Origin: Flavobacteriaceae bacterium
Lineage (GTDB): Bacteria; Bacteroidota; Bacteroidia; Flavobacteriales; Flavobacteriaceae
NCBI GenBank assembly: GCA_030148025.1
Contig: JASBUG010000010.1
Location: 62,001-126,000, forward strand
Length of the DNA stretch: 64,000 nt
Reading direction: 5' to 3'
The stretch's first letter is position 1. Every line of letters starts with the position of its first letter. Shown in pieces: positions 34,106 through 41,970 of this stretch. Made by a program: the position numbers and the translations under genes. The notes under the pieces are model-generated. The model ran no database searches, had not been told where the DNA came from, and saw only the letters and a list, made by a program, of their open reading frames with translations.

Positions 34106-36616
34106 ATGAAACGATTTCTAAAAAAGATATTTAGTTCAGATAGTACTCAGTCAATAAGTGAACTTAATTTAAAAGGCGAGATATATGAGTTTATAAATGA
34201 TTTGATATCAGAAGCTCTAGAAAAAAGGGAAGGTTATTCAATCAAGTTAAGTGATTTACAACATTATGAAGAACTAAAAAATAGATCAATAAAATTTAAT
34301 AAGGATGTTATAATCTATTTACTTGAATTAAAGAATCTCGATTTCAAAGGTGAAAAGCACAAATGGAAGAACGATTTCTATTATGTAAAAGATACAGTTA
34401 CTAAACTTCTTAGTTTACTAGTACGATCACAAAGAATAACCTTAAATCAAAATGAACTTTCAGATTTAATAAAACTTCTTTTAGCAAAGAAGCATGGATA
34501 TTTTATGACTTCAGAATGGCCATTTGTACCTCTTTTGTCAAGAATTGAAAAAATAGCTAAAGAAGATTCATTATCACCCGAAATAAAGCGTGGTTTAGGA
34601 AAAATTAAATCTATGATCCAATCTCAAAGGTATGTTTATGTAGATGAGAAAAAGATACTAGAACAAATTGAACGTATCCAAGGTGGTCACAAAGAATTTA
34701 ATATTGATAAAGGTGATGTACTAGGAAGGGAAATTGTCACTTCAGTTAAAAGCTTATCTAAAGAAAATCAAGAACACTGGATGAATCTTTTAATTCATTT
34801 TTCTAAGGGTCTAGATAGAAGTACTCCAACTAAAACCTGGCTCAAACAATTAGATGAATTGTTGCTAAATATTAATGACCAGGAATTAAAAGAGAACTTC
34901 ACGAATTGGATTAACGTGGTAATTCAATTGTTACGAGAAATTCATAAAACTAATCTATGGGAGTTTACTTTTTTAACTAGTAGAAACATTCAACTACTAC
35001 GCTCTATGGTTTGGACTAGTGCTGTACTTAATGATGATGATCTTAATCAAACTGTAGAAGAATTGGGATTATGGAGTTTTAAAAAACTATCTGGTCATGG
35101 ATCTGTAAGTGCTAAATTGGGTAATGCATGCATTTATGCTTTCTCAAAATTACCATACCAAGATGGAGTGTCTAGACTAACTAAGTTTAGAGCAAAAATA
35201 AAGTATCCGTCAGTTCATAAGTTAATTTCTAAAGCAATTAAAAGTGTAGCAGAAAGTGAAGGTAAATCAATGGATGAAATTGAAGAGTTGGCTGTTCAGG
35301 ACTTTCAGTTGAATAAGGATTACCAATTAATTAAAAAGTTTGATAATTACAAAGGTATCGCGAGTGTTATTAGTAGTAGTTCTGTTGCTCTACTTTGGGA
35401 AAATGAAAATGGAAAACAAATTAAATCTATTCCGAAACATGTAAAAGAAAACTTCCCTGAAGAATTAAAAGCTTTTAAAAAGCAAATAAAAGAAGCCCAG
35501 TCTAATTTAGGTGCACAAAGTAAAAGAATTGAAAGAATGTTTTTAGCAAAACGAAAATGGTCTTTCAGTCAATGGAAAAAATTATACATAGATAATAACC
35601 TGTTAGCCTTTTTTGGAACTAAGCTTATTTGGAATTTCTCATATAATGATAAGGTTGTTAGTGCTGTTTATATAAACGACCAATTTGTTAACCCAGAGGG
35701 TATTGTAGATTTTGAGTTTGATACATCTAATGTTGAAATTTGGCATCCAGCATTGAGTACTGTAAATGAGGTTCAGGAATGGCGTCACTGGCTTATGGAA
35801 CATGAAATAAAGCAACCTTTTAAGCAAGCTCATAGAGAGGTTTATATTGTAACTGATGCCGAAAATCAAACTAATACGTATTCTAACAGATTTGCTGCTC
35901 ATATTTTACGTCAGCATGTTTTTAATGCCTTGTGCAAGGAAAGAGGTTGGATTTATAATTTACAAGGACAATGGGACTCTCACAATATTCCAGTGCTTAA
36001 TATTCCATCATGGAATTATAAAATAGAATTTTGGGTTGATACTGAAGGAGTACATGAATTTGCAAATGATATAGGCATTCTAAATTATGTTCAAACAGAT
36101 CAAGTTAGGTTTTATGATAACAATGGGCAATTAGAAATGGCTGAGGTACCTCCTTTAGTGTTTTCTGAAGTTATGAGAGATGTTGATTTATTTGTTGGTG
36201 TAAGTAGTATAGGAGCAGATCCAAACTGGACAGATAATGGCGAAGGTAGATTTCAAGGTTATTGGAATGCTTTTTCATTTGGAGATTTAACAACTTCTGG
36301 TAAAGAACGAGGAAATCTTTTAAAAATATTGATTCCTAAACTTGAGATAAAAGATAAATGTGAATTTGAGGGTAACTTCTTAGTCGTAAATGGAAAGAAG
36401 CGAACATACAAAATTCATCTAGGTAGTGGTAATATTTTAATGAAGCCCAATGATCAATACTTATGTATTGTAGCTGATAGAAGAAAAAGTGACAAATCAG
36501 TTTTTCTGCCTTTTGAAGGTGATTCGATGTTATCAATGATCATTAGTAAAGCTTTATTGTTAGCTAATGATGAAAAAATAAAAGACCCAACAATACTTAG
36601 TCAAATTAATAGGTGA
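34106..36616 (+). CDS. DUF4132 domain-containing protein
   Basis: 836 aa, soluble. The C-terminal third carries DUF4132 text: an NRFAAHILRQH stretch, VFSEVMRDVDLFVGVSSIGADPNW, YKIHLGSGNILM, PNDQYLCIV and a terminal FEGDSMLSMIISKALLLANDEKI. The N-terminal 400 residues are helical, HEAT-like by appearance. Known DUF4132/MolR-type proteins have poorly understood roles, some in stress or mobile-element contexts. Last gene of the nine-gene + strand run that starts with hsdR. Confidence 0.78.
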   Translation: MKRFLKKIFSSDSTQSISELNLKGEIYEFINDLISEALEKREGYSIKLSDLQHYEELKNRSIKFNKDVIIYLLELKNLDFKGEKHKWKNDFYYVKDTVTKLLSLLVRSQRITLNQNELSDLIKLLLAKKHGYFMTSEWPFVPLLSRIEKIAKEDSLSPEIKRGLGKIKSMIQSQRYVYVDEKKILEQIERIQGGHKEFNIDKGDVLGREIVTSVKSLSKENQEHWMNLLIHFSKGLDRSTPTKTWLKQLDELLLNINDQELKENFTNWINVVIQLLREIHKTNLWEFTFLTSRNIQLLRSMVWTSAVLNDDDLNQTVEELGLWSFKKLSGHGSVSAKLGNACIYAFSKLPYQDGVSRLTKFRAKIKYPSVHKLISKAIKSVAESEGKSMDEIEELAVQDFQLNKDYQLIKKFDNYKGIASVISSSSVALLWENENGKQIKSIPKHVKENFPEELKAFKKQIKEAQSNLGAQSKRIERMFLAKRKWSFSQWKKLYIDNNLLAFFGTKLIWNFSYNDKVVSAVYINDQFVNPEGIVDFEFDTSNVEIWHPALSTVNEVQEWRHWLMEHEIKQPFKQAHREVYIVTDAENQTNTYSNRFAAHILRQHVFNALCKERGWIYNLQGQWDSHNIPVLNIPSWNYKIEFWVDTEGVHEFANDIGILNYVQTDQVRFYDNNGQLEMAEVPPLVFSEVMRDVDLFVGVSSIGADPNWTDNGEGRFQGYWNAFSFGDLTTSGKERGNLLKILIPKLEIKDKCEFEGNFLVVNGKKRTYKIHLGSGNILMKPNDQYLCIVADRRKSDKSVFLPFEGDSMLSMIISKALLLANDEKIKDPTILSQINR

Positions 36617-36718
36617 TTAAAGTGATTTTTTGATGTATTTAATTTATGTTAATACCTATTAATACGAATTAATTTGCATTAACGTTACTGTTTTTTCATC
36701 TCTTTTTTTGAAAAAAAT

Positions 36719-36750
36719 CTAGAATATTGTTTTATGAAACAATATTCTAG
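36719..36750 (-). terminator. Terminator with a perfect 14-bp stem
   Basis: CTAGAATATTGTTT (36719-36732), loop TATG, then its exact complement to 36750. On the minus strand it is followed by a run of seven T (from 36717 leftward), so it ends the small minus-strand operon. It may also stop + strand transcripts from the DUF4132 side. An 18-bp palindrome (ATTGTTTTT and its complement) lies at about 36769-36786. Confidence 0.8.
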
Positions 36751-36804
36751 TATTTGAAAAGGATAAAATTGTTTTTAAAAACAATAATTATATTAGAAAA
36801 CAAT

Positions 36805-36993
36805 TTATTTTTTTGAATCTTCAACATGTTCCTTTTTGGAAAAATATAGACTTGCCGTAATTAATGTTATTGCTGAGACTATTACCAAATAAAAGAGGTG
36901 CCTGTTATTTTTTGCCAATTCTTGGTTTTCGGTAATTGTTTCGGTTAATTCAAAAGTATTATCAACTACCTGAATATCTCTAAAGTCAATCAT
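36805..36993 (-). CDS. Small single-pass membrane protein of the island
   Basis: 62 aa. A charged N-terminal half (TETITENQELAKNN) is followed by one TM helix (LFYLVIVSAITLITASLYF) and a short Lys/Glu tail. The start overlaps the stop of the preceding minus-strand gene by 4 bp. Function unknown; probably an element-maintenance accessory. Confidence 0.55.
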   Translation of the reverse strand: MIDFRDIQVVDNTFELTETITENQELAKNNRHLFYLVIVSAITLITASLYFSKKEHVEDSKK

Positions 36994-37349
36994 AGTTTAA
37001 TAATTTGGTAATTCTCTGTATTCGGAATGTTTCTAAGAGCATAATTATAATAAGCAGGAAGTTTTCCTAAATCTGTATTTGCTATATGATTATAAGCAGT
37101 AAAATCGATTCCTTTACCATGAAGAAAGTGCATATTATATAATTGTTTTGAGTTTATTTCAAAGAGTGATTTCAAAATTTTGTGACTCTTTTTACAAGGT
37201 ATATCAAAGAATGCTCTTTCCTGATTTAATTTGCTTGCTTTTTTATTATTGTATTTGATCCTATTAGCCGGAGTAGCGAATTTTTGACTTGTCTTTTTGG
37301 GGATAAACTTTTCTTTGGTAAGTGGATCTATTTTGTATTCAATTTCCAT
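36990..37349 (-). CDS. Hypothetical island protein (119 aa)
   Basis: Basic, soluble protein (IDPLTKEKFIPKKTSQKFATPANRIKYNNKKASKLN). The N-terminal segment KEKFIPKKTSQKF looks like a short treble-clef-like or replication-associated motif, but no cysteines support zinc binding. It lies between the excisionase-type gene (1 bp gap) and the small TM protein in an operon near the integrase. Function not recognised. Confidence 0.55.
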   Translation of the reverse strand: MEIEYKIDPLTKEKFIPKKTSQKFATPANRIKYNNKKASKLNQERAFFDIPCKKSHKILKSLFEINSKQLYNMHFLHGKGIDFTAYNHIANTDLGKLPAYYNYALRNIPNTENYQIIKL

Positions 37350-37350
37350 A

Positions 37351-37650
37351 TTAGATACTGATTTTATTATTATTTAATATTTCATTTATAGCCTTAACCT
37401 CATAGAGGTAGACATCACCTAGTTTAGTATATGGAAGTACTCCAGTTTCTCTATATTTGATAATAGTATTTGGTGAAATACCAAATAGATTTCTTAAATC
37501 AGAATTTCGATAATATTTACTCGCCTTAGAATTTGGAGGCACTTGTGAAGTACAATTCTTAATTGTATCTAATTTTAATAAAATAGGCTCAAGTAAATTT
37601 TCTATTGCCTTTATTGTCGGTATTGTTATTTCTTGTAAGTGATCTGACAT
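37351..37650 (-). CDS. Helix-turn-helix DNA-binding protein (excisionase/MerR-like HTH)
   Basis: 99 aa. The C-terminal half is a MerR/excisionase-type HTH (YRNSDLRNLFGISPNTIIKYRETGVLPYTKLGDVYLYEVKAINEIL), where R-x(2)-G-x-L-P and YLY mark the wing. Proteins of this shape sit beside integrases in Bacteroidetes elements and act as excisionases or regulators of excision. 79 bp downstream of the RteC-like gene on the same strand. Confidence 0.8.
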   Translation of the reverse strand: MSDHLQEITIPTIKAIENLLEPILLKLDTIKNCTSQVPPNSKASKYYRNSDLRNLFGISPNTIIKYRETGVLPYTKLGDVYLYEVKAINEILNNNKISI

Positions 37651-37729
37651 ATTTTTTCATTTTAATATGTCGTAAAGAAAAATAGTTTAATTGAAATAAG
37701 TTTAATATAATGGCGAACTTGGAGCGAAT

Positions 37730-38653
37730 TTAATCTTTAGTATTGTTTCTTCTAGTTTGCAATTTAAAAATCAGTTTGTCAAGGAATTCTTTTTGCTTTT
37801 TTGTTTCTTTACTATCAACAGAAATAGCTTCAGAATATTCCCGTTTGAATGTTTTTATTGGTAGTCTTTCGTTGTTTGCATTTCTATATGTGAAATTTTC
37901 TTCAACAAATTGTTTCAATTCATATCGGTTTTTTTCCATATTAAATTCATCTAAAACGAATATTTTTTCTTCTAATAAAATACTAAATAGAAGAGCAACA
38001 CCTTTCTTATTAAAATTTACATGACAAACCCTATTTTTTCTTTTTTTAGGGCTATATTCTTCCAGATCTTCAAGCTTGAGGTTTTTGAAATCTATAAACT
38101 CAGCATTCATATGAATAGAGTATATAAAATCATATAAGTTTTTTAAAGCTTCACAGTACATATGCACTGAATGCAATAGCATGCCTTTTTCAAAATCGAA
38201 TTGTGTTTCGAATTTGTTGATATTCTCAGAGTGAAATTCTAGGAAATTGAATAAGCCAGATTCTTTTGAATCAATAGGCTCAGAACCTGATTTAAACTTT
38301 TCAAATAAACCAATATTTGTAGCTGGTTTTTTATTGTAATTATCAATAATTCTTATTTTCTCGGAATAAAGATTAAAGAATTTAGGAGAATGGCATTTAT
38401 ACTTCTCAATATGTTCAATTTTATCCCATATTAAATCGAGTAGATTTTGAAGGTATTCAACATGCTTTAACCCATTTACTAATTGCTTGTGTAATAACTT
38501 TTTGATGTTATCAATTTTATCATAGTAATAATACTCATCAATTTCATTGATCCATTTATTGTTAAACTGATAAGTATTAAAGGTTTCACTATAACTAACT
38601 TTAAATTTAGTTAGTTCATTGATAGCATTGTCAGTTTGAAAAGCGTAATCCAT
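37730..38653 (-). CDS. RteC-like island protein
   Basis: 307 aa, soluble and helical. Its place between the integrase and an excisionase-type gene is the usual place of RteC-domain proteins in Bacteroidetes elements. The C-terminal part (NFNKKGVALLFSILLEEKIFV, then LKQFVEENFTYRN and KEFLDKLIFKLQTRR) follows the RteC end pattern loosely. RteC of CTnDOT activates the excision operon. The assignment is partly by context and should be treated as tentative. Confidence 0.5.
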   Translation of the reverse strand: MDYAFQTDNAINELTKFKVSYSETFNTYQFNNKWINEIDEYYYYDKIDNIKKLLHKQLVNGLKHVEYLQNLLDLIWDKIEHIEKYKCHSPKFFNLYSEKIRIIDNYNKKPATNIGLFEKFKSGSEPIDSKESGLFNFLEFHSENINKFETQFDFEKGMLLHSVHMYCEALKNLYDFIYSIHMNAEFIDFKNLKLEDLEEYSPKKRKNRVCHVNFNKKGVALLFSILLEEKIFVLDEFNMEKNRYELKQFVEENFTYRNANNERLPIKTFKREYSEAISVDSKETKKQKEFLDKLIFKLQTRRNNTKD

Positions 38654-38721
38654 AAGTTAAATGATTAAACACTAATATAATATATTCTTACATTCTATTA
38701 AGCATGGATATTACTTTTGCA

Positions 38722-39948
38722 CTAGCTGAATTTTGTTTTCAAAATTTTCATGTCATTATTAACACTTGAATCTAAAACCTTAGCATAATGCTGAGTTTGT
38801 TTAATATTTGAATGCCCCATCATAGCTGAAACATTTTCTAATCTTACTCCGTTCCCTAAAGTTATTGTTGTGGCAAAAGTGTGCCTCGCGACGTACCAAG
38901 TTAAGTTTTTTGTAATTCCACATATATCTGCAATTTCTTTTAAATAAGCATTCATTTTTTGATTAGAAATTTTTGGGATTAAGGTTTCTTGCTTGTGTCT
39001 ATACTTTTCAATAATCCTTTGAACTGGAGGCAAAACAGGAACATTAGCTCTAATTCCAGTTTTAATTCTATCAGTAATTATCCATAAATCTCCATGATTA
39101 TCACTTATCAAATTCTTCGATGTTAAGTTTTCAGCATCAATAGGAGCATAGCCTGTATAGCAACTAAAAAGAAATATGTCTTTTACTTTTTCTAATCTGC
39201 CAATTTTAAACACCCTGTTTTCAATTTTATTCAATTCTTCTTCCGTTAAAAATGTTGCATCTTTTTTCTGTAATTTACCATCATATTTTGAAAAGGGGTT
39301 TTTCACAATTAAATCTAGTTTAATTCCAAAATTACACATGGTCTTAAAGGTTTTGAAATACTTTACTACTGAATTATTCTTTATCCCAACCCTCCCTTTA
39401 TACTCACTTTCATATTTTAAAAAGGATTCAAGATTATGTATAAAGGCTCCTGTGATTTTTTCCACAGGGATATTATCAATCTTGTATTTTTTGCGTAAGA
39501 ATATTACAACTAAGTCTTTAGCTCGGTAGTATTTTTGTAAAGAAGCTGGTGAACGTTCTCCATATTTCACTTTCCTTTCAAAATCATTATTATGAATATC
39601 GAATATATCAAGCAAGCCAATTTTTTTTGTTTTAGGTTTAACTTGATTTTTTCCAAGAATTTCAACTTTTATCTCGCTAAGATTTATGTTAGCATTGTTT
39701 TTTAGTAATAAATTAAATTTTGTTTCAAACAACATTGTTAAAGAGTCTAATGATGCTTTAATAACTTTTTCTTTTTGAATTTTCAATGTATTTCTAAGAT
39801 GATTTGTAAAGTTCCATCTTTCTTTGGTAATATATTTACCGGTGCTCATGGTTATACTTTTGCCGTGATACGAAATTTTGGCATAAATAGGGCATTCGTC
39901 ATTACTATTTGACTTTTCTGATTTAATAAAATAAATAATTTTAAGCAT
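38722..39948 (-). CDS. int: Tyrosine recombinase (phage integrase) of the island
   Basis: 408 aa. The N-terminal arm-binding domain (ECPIYAKISYHGKSITMSTGKYI) and SAM-like core domain precede the catalytic domain. The C-terminal signature is complete: VARHTFATT (H-x-x-R region), MMGHSNIKQTQHYAK with the nucleophilic Tyr. The position of the first catalytic Arg reads CYTGYAPID, without Arg, as described for several Bacteroidetes integrases such as IntDOT. It lies near tRNA-Ser with an island-end repeat between them. Confidence 0.92.
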   Translation of the reverse strand: MLKIIYFIKSEKSNSNDECPIYAKISYHGKSITMSTGKYITKERWNFTNHLRNTLKIQKEKVIKASLDSLTMLFETKFNLLLKNNANINLSEIKVEILGKNQVKPKTKKIGLLDIFDIHNNDFERKVKYGERSPASLQKYYRAKDLVVIFLRKKYKIDNIPVEKITGAFIHNLESFLKYESEYKGRVGIKNNSVVKYFKTFKTMCNFGIKLDLIVKNPFSKYDGKLQKKDATFLTEEELNKIENRVFKIGRLEKVKDIFLFSCYTGYAPIDAENLTSKNLISDNHGDLWIITDRIKTGIRANVPVLPPVQRIIEKYRHKQETLIPKISNQKMNAYLKEIADICGITKNLTWYVARHTFATTITLGNGVRLENVSAMMGHSNIKQTQHYAKVLDSSVNNDMKILKTKFS

Positions 39949-40011
39949 AGCTTAGTTTTTAAATTAGTACTAATTGATTTAAAAACATTTTGAAAGCCTA
40001 ATAATAACGCC

Positions 40012-40028
40012 GAATTCGCAGCGAATTC
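40012..40028. repeat. 17-bp palindrome GAATTCGC-A-GCGAATTC
   Basis: Perfect 8-bp arms around a single A lie 63 bp upstream of the integrase start. Likely a binding site for integrase, excisionase or an autoregulator. Confidence 0.55.
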
Positions 40029-40074
40029 TTAAGAAAGTAGTTACCCCAAGATTGGAATCGAACCTAAAAAATGA

Positions 40075-40096
40075 TAGGGTAACCAATAGGGTAACT
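40075..40096. repeat. Right 22-bp island-end repeat (attR-like)
   Basis: Two AGGGTAAC units start 12 bp apart, 20/22 identical and co-oriented with 21093-21114. A further inverted unit GTTACCCC occurs at 40040-40047. It lies between integrase and the tRNA-Ser terminator. Confidence 0.6.
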
Positions 40097-40129
40097 GTTC
40101 TATGCGTTTTTAAGTGTTCTTTGAAAATA

Positions 40130-40175
40130 TCTAAAAAAAGAAAAACCCTTTAAACACTGGGTTAAAAGGGTTTTT
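40130..40175 (-). terminator. Rho-independent terminator of tRNA-Ser
   Basis: AAAAACCCTTT (40141-40151) pairs with AAAGGGTTTTT (40165-40175). On the minus strand it is followed by TTTTTTT, about 35 nt downstream of the tRNA 3' end. Confidence 0.8.
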
Positions 40176-40209
40176 GAAATTTTATGTTTCTTTTGAAACA
40201 TTGTTTTCG

Positions 40210-40294
40210 CGGAGAAGGAGGGATTCGAACCCCCGGAGGTGTGACCCTCGCTGGTTTTCAAGACCAGTGCATTCGACCACTCTGCCACTTCTCC
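40210..40294 (-). tRNA. tRNA-Ser (anticodon UGA)
   Basis: About 85 nt. The acceptor stem GGAGAAG/CTTCTCC closes, and the anticodon loop CTTGAAA lies in the stem CTGGT...ACCAG. A long class II variable arm (GCGAGGGTCACACCTC) and T-loop GGTTCGAATCC follow. The discriminator is G and no CCA is encoded, which is usual in Bacteroidota. It is adjacent to the integrase end of the island and is intact. Confidence 0.96.
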
Positions 40295-40440
40295 TAGAGT
40301 GTCTCATCAGCTATTTGCTGAATGCGGATGCAAATATAGAATCCTTTTTTAATTCTATCAAACCTTTTCTTATTTATTTTTTAAAATATCTCTTTCTTGT
40401 ACAGTAGTTGTCTCAGACCATTGTACTTATTATTTATTCA

Positions 40441-40448
40441 TATTTTTG
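40441..40448 (+). promoter_or_regulatory. -7 box TATTTTTG (with TTG at 40421) for the TauE/SafE gene
   Basis: Matches TAnnTTTG. A TTG -33 element sits 17 bp upstream. It overlaps the longest-frame TTG start of the transporter gene, which argues for a downstream start. Confidence 0.6.
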
Positions 40449-40466
40449 CAACTTATATTTTTTAGT

Positions 40467-41231
40467 TTGGAAACACTGTTAGAATTCGATTATAATCTTC
40501 TACTATTAATTGGAGCTGGCTTTATAGCAGGATTTGTTAATACTATAGCTGGTGGTGGTACACTATTGACCTTGCCAGCGTTAATCTTTATGGGGTTACC
40601 TCCAGCAGTTGCCAACGGAACCAATAGAATTGCTATTTTTTTGCAAACTTTTACAGGTGTTGCAGGTTTTAAATCAAAAGGTGTTTCAACCTATCCTTTT
40701 AGTATATATGTTGGGATATCGGCTTTACTAGGATCGTTCATTGGAGCAAAAATTGCTGTAGATATAAAGGGCGATACATTCAATCGCATTTTGGCAATAA
40801 TAATGATTGCCGTAGTAATACTAATTGTATTTAAGCCTAAAATAAATTTAAAAGAATTAGAAGAACGAACTTCAGGAAGATATTTATGGGTATCTATAAT
40901 TGCATTTTTTTTCTTAGGTATTTATGGCGGATTCATTAATGCAGGAATAGGTTTTTTAATGCTATTATTTCTTCCATATGTAAATAGAATGAGTCTAGTT
41001 AGAGCTAACGCTACAAAGGTAACTGTGGTTTGTATATATACTATTGGGGCTCTTATAATGTTCTATTTAAATGATAAGATAAACTGGAAATATGGCCTTA
41101 TTTTATCTATTGGAAATATTACTGGTGCCTGGATATCCAGTCGTTGGTCTGTAAAAAAAGGAGACGGTGTAGTAAGAATCTTTTTAATTGTTATGGTAAC
41201 ACTTATGGCCATAAAATTATGGTTCTTCTAA
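40467..41231 (+). CDS. TauE/SafE (TSUP) family sulfite/sulfonate-type exporter
   Basis: About 254 aa, seven to eight TM helices. The TSUP N-terminal signature GFIAGFVNTIAGGGTLLTLPALIF is clear, with its repeat later (GIYGGFINAGIGFLMLLFLPYV). This internal duplication is typical of the family. The frame opens at a TTG (40446) that is part of the promoter box; the TTG at 40467 is preferred, giving MetLeu-rich text LETLLEFDYNLL. Substrate in this organism unknown; sulfite or organosulfonates are known for relatives. Confidence 0.85.
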   Translation: METLLEFDYNLLLLIGAGFIAGFVNTIAGGGTLLTLPALIFMGLPPAVANGTNRIAIFLQTFTGVAGFKSKGVSTYPFSIYVGISALLGSFIGAKIAVDIKGDTFNRILAIIMIAVVILIVFKPKINLKELEERTSGRYLWVSIIAFFFLGIYGGFINAGIGFLMLLFLPYVNRMSLVRANATKVTVVCIYTIGALIMFYLNDKINWKYGLILSIGNITGAWISSRWSVKKGDGVVRIFLIVMVTLMAIKLWFF

Positions 41232-41294
41232 AAGAGTCTATAAAGCAATTGTTATTATTTATTGAAGTTTAAAGATCAACTTTAAAACAGTGTC

Positions 41295-41302
41295 TATTTT
41301 TG
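41295..41302 (+). promoter_or_regulatory. -7 box TATTTTTG for the nitroreductase gene
   Basis: Exact TAnnTTTG match 22 bp upstream of the ATG at 41324. The -33 element is not clear. Confidence 0.5.
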
Positions 41303-41323
41303 CGTTAGAAACTAAATGAAGGT

Positions 41324-41950
41324 ATGGATATATTAGAAAGTTTAAACTGGCGTTATGCTACTAAAAAATTTGATAGCGATAAAATAATTCCTCAAGCTAA
41401 AATTGAACGTTTAAAAGAAGCATTTAATTTAACTGCAACATCTTATGGAATGCAGCCAGTTACTTTGGCTATTATAAAAGACAAAGCTTTACAAAATAAA
41501 CTTGTTACTCATTCTATGAACCAACAACAGGTTGGTCAAGCATCTCATGTATTGGTGTTTTGTATTTCAAATATTACTAAGGCTACCATTAATGAGTATT
41601 TTGATAGAGTAAAAGCTATTAGAAATACACCTGATGATATTCTAGATCCATTTAAGGAATATTTATTAGATAGTTTTTCTAAAAAAACACCTGAAGAGAT
41701 CACAAGTTATTGTACCAAACAAGCTTATTTGTCTTTGGGGAATCTGTTAACAGTATGTGCCTTAGAAGGTATAGATGCCTGCCCTATGGAAGGATTTATA
41801 CCTGAAGACTATGATAATGTGCTAAATTTAAAAGAAAAAGGGCTACAATCGGTACTGGTTATGCCAATAGGATATAGAGCAAAAGATGATATGTTTGCTG
41901 ATCTTAAAAAAGTGAGAAAAAGTGTTGCTGAAAGCACCATGGAATTGTAG
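41324..41950 (+). CDS. NAD(P)H-dependent nitroreductase-family oxidoreductase
   Basis: 208 aa. The N-terminal FMN-binding pattern LNWRYATKKFDSDK and TSYGMQP, a central QAYLSLGNLLTVCALEG and the CPMEGF segment identify the NfsB/nitroreductase family, which binds FMN and reduces nitro compounds, quinones or enones. A close relative lies at 63329, with the same W-R-Y-A-T-K-K-F-D-S and CPMEGF motifs. It is followed 20 bp downstream by the aminotransferase gene. Confidence 0.92.
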   Translation: MDILESLNWRYATKKFDSDKIIPQAKIERLKEAFNLTATSYGMQPVTLAIIKDKALQNKLVTHSMNQQQVGQASHVLVFCISNITKATINEYFDRVKAIRNTPDDILDPFKEYLLDSFSKKTPEEITSYCTKQAYLSLGNLLTVCALEGIDACPMEGFIPEDYDNVLNLKEKGLQSVLVMPIGYRAKDDMFADLKKVRKSVAESTMEL

Positions 41951-41970
41951 ATTTGACCTAAAAATATACT

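Noticed and set aside
22072-36616. CRISPR array or Cas genes in the island
   Set aside because: No regularly spaced repeats and no Cas-like protein were seen.
40100-40407. Short frames over the tRNA (MAEWSNALVLKTSEGHTSGG and its opposite)
   Set aside because: They are read through tRNA-Ser on both strands; the clover-leaf is intact and explains the sequence.
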